Assembly: GCA_025642065.1 (NCBI GenBank) | Contig: JAODUP010000573.1 | Span: 191,501 to 255,500 of the forward strand | Direction: 5' to 3' | Origin: Paralvinella palmiformis | Taxonomy: Eukaryota; Annelida; Polychaeta; Terebellida; Alvinellidae | DNA: 64,000 nucleotides | Part shown: piece after piece, positions 40,301-52,100 of the stretch | How the letters are laid out: each line of letters opens with the position of its first letter | How positions within the stretch are numbered: position 1 is the first letter of the stretch | Program-made: the position numbers and the translations under genes | Notes under the pieces: generated by a model | What the model saw: the letters and a program-made list of their open reading frames with translations, nothing else | What the model was told of the DNA's origin: nothing | Databases searched by the model: none

Positions 40301-43102
40301 CTATGCAGGTATATATTACACCTGTTACCTTCATATACCACCAACCAGATATGTTGTTAATTCTACATGATTAGAACAAACATTGTCTGGTCGTATGTAT
40401 CATAATTATTGCTGATATTAGAACGAACGCGTCACGACGGACTGAACCTTGTCCGGTCGTATGTAGCATAATTGTTGCTGATATTAGAACGAACGCGTCA
40501 CGACGGACTGAACCTTGTCCGGTCGTATGTAGCATAATTGTTGCTGATATTAGAACGAACGCGTCACGACGGACTGAACCTTGTCCGGTCGTATGTAGCA
40601 TAATTGTTGCTGATATTAGAACGAACGCGTCACGACGGACTGAACCTTGTCCGGTCGTATGTATCATAATTGTTGCTGATATTAGAACGAACGCGTCACG
40701 ACGGACTGAACCTTGTCCGGTCGTATGTAGCATAATTGTTGCGGATATGAGAACGAACGCGTCACGACGGACTGAACCTTGTCCGGTCGTATGTAGCATA
40801 ATTGTTGCTGATATGAGAACGAACGCGTCACGACGGACTGAACCTTGTCCGGTCGTATGTAGCATAATTGTTGCGGATATGAGAACGAACGCGTCACGAC
40901 GGACTGAACCTTGTCCGGTCGTATGTAGCATAATTGTTGCTGATATTAGAACGAACGCGTCACGACGGACTGAACCTTGTCCGGTCGTATGTAGCATAAT
41001 TGTTGCTGATATTAGAACGAACGCGTCACGACGGACTGAACCTTGTCCGGTCGTATGTATCATAATTGTTGCTGATATTAGAACGAACGCGTCACGACGG
41101 ACTGAACCTTGTCCGGTCGTATGTATCATAATTGTTGCGGATATGAGAACGAACGCGTCACGACGGACTGAACCTTGTCCGGTCGTATGTAGCATAATTG
41201 TTGCTGATATGAGAACGAACGCGTCACGACGGACTGAACCTTGTCCGGTCGTATGTAGCATAATTGTTGCCGATATGAGAACGAACGCGTCACGACGGAC
41301 TGAACCTTGTCCGGTCGTATGTAGCATAATTGTTGCCGATATGAGAACGAACGCGTCACGACGGACTGAACCTTGTCCGGTCGTATGTATCATAATTGTT
41401 GCCGATATGAGAACGAACGCGTCACGACGGACTGAACCTTGTCCGGTCGTATGTAGCATAATTGTTGCCGATATTAGAACGAACGCGTCACGACGGACTG
41501 AACCTTGTCCGGTCGTATGTAGCATAATTGTTGCCGATATTAGAACGAACGCGTCACGACGGACTGAACCTTGTCCGGTCGTATGTAGCATAATTGTTGC
41601 CGATATTAGAACGAACGCGTCACGACGGACTGAACCTTGTCCGGTCGTATGTAGCATAATTGTTGCCGATATTAGAACGAACGCGTCACGACGGACTGAA
41701 CCTTGTCCGGTCGTATGTAGCATAATTGTTGCCGATATGAGAACGAACGCGTCACGACGGACTGAACCTTGTCCGGTCGTATGTAGCATAATTGTTGCGG
41801 ATATGAGAACGAACGCGTCACGACGGACTGAACCTTGTCCGGTCGTATGTAGCATAATTGTTGCGGATATGAGAACGAACGCGTCACGACGGACTGAACC
41901 TTGTCCGGTCGTATGTAGCATAATTGTTGCCGATATGAGAACGAACGCGTCACGACGGACTGAACCTTGTCCGGTCGTATGTAGCATAATTGTTGCCGAT
42001 ATGAGAACGAACGCGTCACGACGGACTGAACCTTGTCCGGTCGTATGTAGCATAATTGTTGCCGATATTAGAACGAACGCGTCACGACGGACTGAACCTT
42101 GTCCGGTCGTATGTAGCATAATTGTTGCCGATATTAGAACGAACGCGTCACGACGGACTGAACCTTGTCCGGTCGTATGTAGCATAATTGTTGCCGATAT
42201 TAGAACGAACGCGTCACGACGGACTGAACCTTGTCCGGTCGTATGTAGCATAATTGTTGCCGATATTAGAACGAACGCGTCACGACGGACTGAACCTTGT
42301 CCGGTCGTATGTAGCATAATTGTTGCCGATATTAGAACGAACGCGTCACGACGGACTGAACCTTGTCCGGTCGTATGTAGCATAATTGCTGCCGATATTA
42401 GAACGAACGCGTCACGACGGACTGAACCTTGTCCGGTCGTATGTAGCATAATTGCTGCCGATATTAGAACGAACGCGTCACGACGGACTGAACCTTGTCC
42501 GGTCGTATGTAGCATAATTGTTGCCGATATTAGAACGAACGCGTCACGACGGACTGAACCTTGTCCGGTCGTATGTAGCATAATTGTTGCTGATATTAGA
42601 ACGAACGCGTCACGACGGACTGAACCTTGTCCGGTCGTATGTAGCATAATTGTTGCTGATATGAGAACGAACGCGTCACGACGGACTGAACCTTGTCCGG
42701 TCGTATGTATCATAATTGTTGCTGATATTAGAACGAACGCGTCACGACGGACTGAACCTTGTCCGGTCGTATGTAGCATAATTGTTGCTGATATTAGAAC
42801 AACTGTAAGTGATAATTAAGTGTTGTTAATGCTATCATCGTCAACACTACCACAACAACAATAACAACAACAAGTGTGAGTCAGGTACCTGTGGCAAGCA
42901 TGTTATTAAAAAATGTATTCTTGTGTTTTATGAATTTGATTATCTTGTTACACTTTTGCAGATGATAGCTTCATAGTTGTTAAAATTTTTGTCTATTGTG
43001 ACACACACACACACACCAGCCTGTTAAAAGTGTTTTTATGTAACAGCAATATAGACAAAACTATAGTTCTCTGTTCAGTATTGTTCATGTTATACACAAA
43101 CA

Positions 43103-43150
<48 letters not shown>

Positions 43151-46100
43151 CCTATTCAAGTAGATATTCAGTTTTCTGGTGTTCAGAGACTTACTGTAAG
43201 TTACTTGGGTATACCAATGTACAGAAATATCTTCTCCTTGATCTTCATCTGTTTATTTACAAAACAGCACACATCACAGAGTTTAATGTACTTTAAGATA
43301 GTGTGTGTGTGTGTGGGGGGGGGATTTATTATGTGAAGAATGTTTTCATAGAGAACATTCAGTGACTAGGTAATTATTATTACAGTGAACTACAGATCGA
43401 TATTATTTACAAATATCGCATGTAATCTTTACTTATAGATATTGTTTTGATTTGGAAAGGAATGATGAAAGAAGATAATATCAGACTATAATTGATTTGT
43501 CATTAGATCAGTTTGTAGATCTTAGATCATGGCAATTATTAATTATGACTGATAAAATAATTATTAATTATGACATAAAATTATTTAATGGAAGTCTCTG
43601 GATTACAATATAAGGTTAAATGTCAGTATAATTATAACAAAATAAAATATAATAGATAGTTTTATAACTATTGATATTAGGATGATGTTTTATTTTTACC
43701 TTTATGGGTGATGAGGAGACCGATGATATTGAGATAGCGATGGAGAAGTTCAAATAAACTGGTTTCGTGCTAGGAAATTCACTTATTTTTTTCAATGAAC
43801 GCACACATTTATGTTTATAAAGATAAATATGTAACTGTGATGCCAATATTATGAATACATCATATGAAATAGAAGAATTGAATCATCCACATAAATAGAA
43901 GGGAAAAAAACAATGTTTAATAACAACAATAGCAGACCATCAAAATATAGTGTCCATGTTTAATTTATGTGGCAAAACCTCAATAAGAGAGGTATTGGTG
44001 TGAAGAAGGCGGGGGGGGGTGAAGCATTCCTACACTGTTTGTTGTGAAAATGTTAAGATAAGTTGCTGTTACAGTGTTAGAGGGCTTCTGATGTCCATTT
44101 TAGTGAAAAGATTCTGTTGAAGAGTAGACTCGAGACCATCCACATAGCTATCTATCCTATTTTCAAAGTATTCACATCAGTACCAGGTTGTCTATTTGGA
44201 CCACTAGCTAAACCTTTGTAGACCATGGATTCTTTTGTTTACACACCTAAGATCTTTACTACCAGTGAATCTTCTATTTAGTAACATTTTAGTGCCATCT
44301 TCACATACTTGTCCTATCTGTTATGTATCAGTCCCTGGTCATATTTTAATGTTTCTCCTATTTTTTTCCAGGCTTTTTCGGTATTCTTCGTCTTTATAGC
44401 CATTACCTCCGATGTGGTTTGTTACCTGTTTATTCCCATGCAGTGGTTGTTCTTCGCCGCCAGCACGTATGTCTGGGTACAGTATGTATGGCATACTGGT
44501 AAGTTAGAGCTAAATGGTTGTTATCACTAAACTTTGTATACCTTTATTATTGATCGGAAGTGTACTCTAATCCCACTGACCATTGTTCATAGACCTATAC
44601 AATTAGGCACACTCCTCAACTCTTGGGGGTATGGGTAGTAGATAATCATCCACAGCAGTTCTTGTCTTCCATAAAATAACAATGTGTGTGTGTGTGTGCG
44701 TGTGTGTGCGTGTGTTTGTATGTGTCATTTATACTATCATATTATATTTAATTGTCTTTGATTATATTACTCTAACACTTAACACAATTTATTAATGAGG
44801 TATCTCATATCTCCAAAACAATATAGGTAATGTCTCTTCATATAATCATGTATAATTCTGTTTTGATGTGTGTGGGTTTTTTTTGCAGAAAGAGGTATAT
44901 GTCTACCAACTATCTCCCTCTGGCTTCTCTTTGTCTATATAGAAGCTTCTGTTCGTCTGCGTGATTTCAAAACAATGTCCACGCAATTTCAGCTGGATCT
45001 TTGTCGACCTTTTGCTGCTCACTGGTAAGTGTTTGTTGTTGTTGTTTATTTGTTCAGCAATAAGTGAACATGTTGATCATTCAGCTTGATAAAGTTGGTA
45101 TTGCTCACGCAGACCATGTCAATGTTGGAATAATGTAAGCATACTTTACAAATAATTAACCTGAATTTTTATTTGTTATGTTTAGTGACATGTGGTCATT
45201 AACCAGAGATAACATAGGAATTCCTTGACATTTGATTCCACTTCAGTGCCATATATCAGGGTTCAGTTTTAATGTAAAAAAACCTGTTTTGAAACCGTCA
45301 AAAAAACCTGATAATTGTCAAAAACACTCTTTGACATAAAAACTTTGATAACTGTCAGAAACACCTTATGATAGTTTTGGATGTCATGTTTGTAGGGCTT
45401 GTGTCTCTGTTAGCATGCTGTTTATAACAAATCTTGCATTTAGGATATAAGTTTTTTCTACCTACTTTAACTCATAAGAAATGTTGCCACACAACATCTT
45501 GAGGTCTGCCTCCTTTATTCATTCAAACAGATCACTTTGCTTTATAAAGCTAAATATTGTATATACTATCTTAAGGTGACTTGCAGCACTTAGCCAATCA
45601 CACATGTTAATTCACTTAATTGCAATTTGATATTTTGTTTTCACCAAATTGAAAATACATTTAAGTCGTTCAAAGGTTGCTAACTCTTCTACCATATGAT
45701 ATATATAGTGACTGACTGAAAAGATCCTCCATCCCCTCACAATCCAAAGACTAACATTATGGGAAGTTGGAACCAAAATACTTTGAGGGTAGTCAGTGGT
45801 AAAGTGTTTGTTGTTCTCAGATGATATTTAACATCCCACTAATTTTTGAGAGATGATGGATGGACATTCCGTTGTAAACCTCAAGGTTGCGGGTTTGAAT
45901 TCAGCCCATGCTCGTGTTTATGGGATTTGATTCCCTAATTAGATGACCTTGGTTCATATCTTCCAGGTGTGACCAGTTCTGAGTCGAAACAACACATTTC
46001 AGTTAGACGATGGCATCTTTTAGCATTGATTCAAACATGATATTGTAAAAGTAGTCTTTATCCTAAATCTCGATCTTTAACATGAAAATGACGTTTTTTG

Positions 46101-49100
46101 TGAAGTAACACATAAATAACTAAAGTTTTCAGAAACATTTCCACATAAATATCATGAGATTGTTAATTGAGAGAACCTCACTTCAATATACATCAAACAT
46201 TCTAGTGTAATAGTCATAAATAGCACCAACCTTTATACATTGTACTATATAATAGTATGAATAAATTATATATATATATATATTTAAATCACATAAAGTC
46301 ACACCTGTTTTCTCAGTGGTTAGTGGAGCATGACATTGAATTGTTTATACAGTCGAGTGAAACGGGTGAATATCGTATCAGTTTGCATTGTTAGGCTACT
46401 GTATCCCTTGGGAGTTTCTTCCCCATTTCTTCCCAGAAGAAAGGTTTTCTTCCTGGTAAAAACCCATTTCTTCCCATGGGAAGGGAAAAAATACCTTTCT
46501 TCAGGGAAGAAACCCAAACCTGATCATATTTGTAAAGGGATATGAGGAGTCTCATAAATGTGGATTAGAAATGTTAATGTGTTACTTTAGTTTAAGGTTT
46601 TCATTCTAATCTAGAAAAAATGTCTAATATTGAATATTTTCAAATATCTGGTGGAATAATTTGTGAAATTTCTTTTATTTTGTGGTGTTTATTATCATTT
46701 TGTAGGAATTTGTGTATATCTGACTATATGTGTGTCCTGGGTGATGATGTATTAACATGATATATACTTTAAAATGTTTAAATAACTCAAAGCTTACAAA
46801 TATCAGATAGATTTAAATTTAAACTGAGGACCATTAAAATAAGAAGATGTAATGAAAATAAATCCATAATATAACCAAGACTACAAATAGTACAATAATG
46901 GTAGTTTTAAATGAAGCTCATGTTGCACAAATACTTTATTCTTTGCACCAAATACATCCATTTAATAATTGTGAAAGAAGAGTAACAAGATGTATATTGC
47001 GGAAAACTGTGTATGTATTAATATTAGTGTAACAAAATGTATAATGCTTATACATAATCATTATAATAATAATATCAATAACTATTATTTACAGCATTGG
47101 CTATCCAGTTGTCACATTAGGGTTTGGTTTTAAAAGTTATGTGTCATACAGACTCCGATTGGTAAGTTGTCAGTGGAAACAATACAGTCAGTAAACACTG
47201 ATAATAATAATTAATATTCTTATAACAATGTTTAATCTATCTTTTAATCAGTGATATTCTGTTATATTACTTAGCCATCTTTTGTTGATTATTTTTAGCG
47301 ACGGCAGGTAGTTGTTCGTAAAGAGAACGATTTCTACATGCAGCTCTTAACACAAGCATTACCTGTTGAACAGCAAAACCTAGAAAAACAGAAAGGTATA
47401 CTGTGGTCTAGCCATAAAAAGAGTATCACATTTCATTTTCTATCATAATAATAAAGTTTAGGTAATACTAGCTAGTCATTAAAACTAAATTTGAAAAATG
47501 GCTAACTAGGCATTTATTTAGAATAATTTGTTTGTGTATTTACAATTTATACTGCAATGCCTATGTGTGTGTTCTATAACTGCATTGTGTAACGTAAATT
47601 TTTATTTGCAATTCAGCAGCAGCACTACCTTCAAAGTCACAGGAGGAAGGAATCTCAAATGGTATGGCCACATCACCGCCACCTGGTGGCTCAAATAACA
47701 GCTCTCAATCATCTTCAGTATCGTCAACAACAGTCAACGCATCACAGACATCATCGGGCTCGTCACACAAACAGAGAAGTAGTCAGAAGTCGAGCGACCG
47801 AGAACGCGACACGTCGACGTCATCGGCAACAGCGCATGCCGATGTGAAGAAGAACAATGCCTCAGTTGACTACGAGTACATAGAACAGTCTCTAAACAAG
47901 AACAGTATGAATCATTATGAGGAGGATAATCTAGCTAACGAGCAACACGTCAAATCTTATAAATCTAACAGTGTGACAAAGACTAACAAACTCAACAGTC
48001 AAAAGGATAACACTGCCTCACTGTCAGCATCCGGCAAGAAAGGAAAGTCCAGTAATACAACAACAACATATGCTAATAATAAAGATGAGGTTATAGTCAG
48101 GTTAGTCTGTAATTGACATCACCTTTAAGGGTTGGGGAGGTGGTCTTGTCTGATGATATTGGCTTGACATTACTGGATACTCAACATGGTTGTGGTTGTC
48201 TTTGGAGGTCGCTCGGCCCATTTAGCCTAACCATGTGCGCAATAATAGCCGTAAAACACCAATCATTATCAGCAACGTCATCAACAAGGTTACAAATATC
48301 CCTTAGTTAAGTACTACAAGTATACATAATCATCCAGCGTGAACCACATTTATATATATATTGAACTGTTATCGTGATGAACATATTTAAAGATGCACTA
48401 ACTCTAAATATGAATGATAATAATAGGTTTGCAGAGGTTTACTGCTATCACCACCTATTGGCCACTCTGTGAACTAATAGTCATTGTCCATTAATCCCAG
48501 ATGTGTCTATTTCAGAATAGATTATTCTATAGCCAGCAAATTTTGTCCATTATTTCCCAAATATGTTAAATGTAGAATTATATAAGATTGTTAATAATCT
48601 GGGTGTAGCATCTAGATTAAATTATGTCAAATTTTAGTATTTTTTAGAATATTTTTTTTATTGACTATGTTCCACTAAGGTAGTGCTGCTACTAATTGGT
48701 TAATTATTTTGTGAATTTTTATATTTACACTACTTGAAGAATAATTTTGATCATTCAGTATTGTAATATAGGTTATATATTAATACTACTACTAAGACTA
48801 CTCCTCTGTGTCAACAATGGATGTTCTCTTTTATTTGTGTATTGCTAGTCAGTGAGAGTTAACACAAGCATGTTCCGTATACAGAAAGATCATCTCTACC
48901 AGAATACACTTTTATTTCCTTATAACATAAGTTTGTGTAACTGATTTTGAAGCTTGACAAACTGGAGTACCTTATTAGTACATAGTATTGAAAATAAATT
49001 AATACTATATAAATATTTATCATTTTATGATAATATTTTAACAGGCTTGAATCTGACATCAAGCGACTGAAGGCAGACCTACAGGCATCTCGAAACTGTG

Positions 49101-52100
49101 AACAGGAATTACGATCTCAGATTAACAACATGACCATCAGTGATAAGGCATTAAAGAGCGAAGTTTACCAATTGAGACAGGACAATGAAAACTTGCAGAA
49201 CAAGTGAGTACTTCTTTGCAATAATTATAATAATAATAATAATAGTAGTGGTAACCAGGGTGTATCATTATGATTTATGTAATAAACTAACCAAGATAAT
49301 AATTTAAATCATTTCATTCTAAAATTGTAAAGTAACAGGTTATTTATTATGGAGCAAATTTTCAGCAAAAATGCATTATAAAATAATAAAGTTATTTTAT
49401 GAATATATTAACATAAACAAACAAAAGAGGTTCTGACTACAACTGGGGCAGATAATTCTACAGACTGGGAAAGGATTACTTACCACACGTTATTGTTGTA
49501 GTTAGACGATATAGCGGTATGAGCTAGGATTACCTACCACACATCATTGTTGTAGTTAGACGATATAGCGGTATGAGCTAGGATTACCTACCACACGTCA
49601 TTGTTGTAGTTAGACGATATAGCGGTATGAGCTAGGATTACCTACCACACGTCATTGTTGTGGTTAGACGATATAGCGGTATGAGCTAGGATTACCTACC
49701 ACACGTCATTGTTGTAGTTAGACGATATAGCGGTATGAGCTAGGATTACCTACCACACGTCATTGTTGTAGTTAGACGATATAGCGGTATGAGCTAGGAT
49801 TACCTACCACACGTCATTGTTGTAGTTAGACGATATAGCGGTATGAGCTAGGATTACCTACCACACGTCATTGTTGTAGTTAGACGATATAGCGGTATGA
49901 GCTAGCATTACCTACCACACGTCATTGTTGTAGTTAGACGATATAGCGGTATGAGCTAGCATTACCTACCACACGTCATTGTTGTAGTTAGACGATATAG
50001 CTGTATGAGCTAGGATTACCTACCACACGTCATTGTTGTAGTTAGACGATATAGCGGTATGAGCTAGGATTACCTACCACACGTCATTGTTGTAGTTAGA
50101 CGATATAGCGGTATGAGCTAGGATTACCTACCACACGTCATTGTTGTAGTTAGACGATATAGCGGTATGAGCTAGGATTACCTACCACACGTCATTGTTG
50201 TAGTTAGACGATATAGCGGTATGAGCTAGCATTACCTACCACACGTCATTGTTGTAGTTAGACGATATAGCTGTATGAGCTAGTTATAGCCAGGAGAAGA
50301 CTACTCGTAAGTCTGTACTCTAGTAGATTATAATGTATCCATGACCTAACCACACATTTCTAACACCTAGGTCTAATGGCTTACTCAAATGGCACAGTGT
50401 TTAGAGTATTGCATGTGAAACCTCCATGTTGTGTGTTCAAATCCAACTCATACCAGGGTTTGTGGGATATGTTATCCTAGACAGTCTCCCCATTGTCAGA
50501 TGTCCCAGTTATGACCAGCACCGATGCTAAATAATTCAACTGAAATACCCACCTGACTATGTCTGAAGGCTAGTTCATCATTCACTTTACCGCAATATCT
50601 TTGGAAGTAGTTTGGTAATTTAGGCTACCATTAAAATATATTTAACCTGGTGCCATAATGACCCATTTAAGTAATGTAACCACATAACCCCTGGTTGCTA
50701 TTTTAGGTGGGTCTATTTCAGAATTATAACAAGATTTAAATGTTTTGTCAGTTACATTTATAATATACTAATGCCACCTTACTTGAGGTAACACTTGGAC
50801 AATTGAGCAATCATGTTTCTGACAGTAAGATGTTCCTAACCTGCGAAATGTAATATAGAAAAGAGGCCATTTCTTATTTGACCAAATGTCTGTTTATCTG
50901 TTATATGTACTTCATCAGCGAAATTTAAATTTCTGCAGATATCTCGTAAATAGCAGCATAACTAAATATGACCAAAAGTTTGAGATAAAACCTGATGTAT
51001 TTGTAAATGAATATTTAATTTGATGAGTATGATAAATGTATGGAGAAGACATTGTCATCCAAGCTTTAATATTTTATCAGCTTATCTGTGGGTACAGGTG
51101 AACAAAGCACATGTAGCACTAATTTAATATATCAACACCTGGTTATAAGTCAGTTAGAAATATGTTGTTGCTCTAATTTCAAGGATACAATTAGCTTTAG
51201 AATAAATATTCCCAGTCACTCTTGCTGAATTAATAAAATACCACATTTCCTCTCTTTAATTTTATAAAAAACCCATCTTTTTATGTTGCCAGGTTACATA
51301 ACTTAGTTACCAACAAACAACAAGACAAACAGACCCTGAGCATACTAGAACGCCGTCTACAGGATGAACGTAAACAACGCCAGCTACTAGAGTCACAGCT
51401 TATTGCAGAGAAAAAGAAACGCACTGAGGAAACTACAGCAGCACGTGCTCTAGCTATGGCACAGGCAGTTAGGTATGTGATATGGTAGAGGACATTAGAT
51501 ATCAGAAATAATATCCAATATCTAATGGCTTTATCATATTGTCTGGCAGTTAAGTATGTGATATATTGTAAAAAGTTACGTATTATGTAGTAAAGATTGT
51601 TAATTAGTGAGTATGGCCTGGTAGTTAGTACAAATGTTTAAATATGTACAGACCAGCATCTCATAAGGAGATTAACTTAAAAGTGATAAGTTCTAGGGAA
51701 GATCTGGGTCCAAATAGGTTGAAACAGATCTGTCATTCTGAGTCTACATGCCAGGTTTTTTTTATGGCCTATAAATGTAGCTTATTTCAAATATGTATAA
51801 GTGATGTAAGTTTACATAAATAATAATTTATTGATTAGTTTTATAGAAATTTGTTTTGTTACTTCAGTTTAAAAGGGCTAATAAATCACAGAAATGGTCC
51901 AGTCAATTCTGAAGTTATACCTTATTGATCTACAAAAATCATCAAAAAAAATGACGAGATTACGAGAGACACAGGTTTAATCCCCCCCACCCCCACCGCT
52001 TCTGAAGTTTCTTATAAGAATCTAGAAATAATAAACTCAGTTCCATGTGTATGTACTGTTCCAATCAAATATGGTCCTAAATAGCCAGACGTAATGTCAG

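Noticed and set aside
40370..42800. CRISPR-like array
   Set aside because: Units are contiguous 66-bp repeats without unique spacers, and the DNA is eukaryotic. The 50-bp and 54-bp arrays are rejected for the same reason.
40371..42819. Two very long open frames (802 codons minus, 690 codons plus)
   Set aside because: Both are translations of the same 66-bp tandem repeat, which lacks stops in several frames. They lie in a MACO1 intron and have no family or splice support.
43691..43759. Plus-strand reading MGDEETDDIEIAMEKFK with stop
   Set aside because: Codon-like on the plus strand, but no acceptor precedes it. The minus strand has both splice signals and an in-frame partner, so I prefer the minus reading.
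44080..44190. Minus-strand frame with VDGLESTLQQNLFTKMDI
   Set aside because: Open and protein-like, but its only usable donor gives the wrong phase for the 43769 exon and its acceptor is weak. It may be a repeat or a decayed exon.
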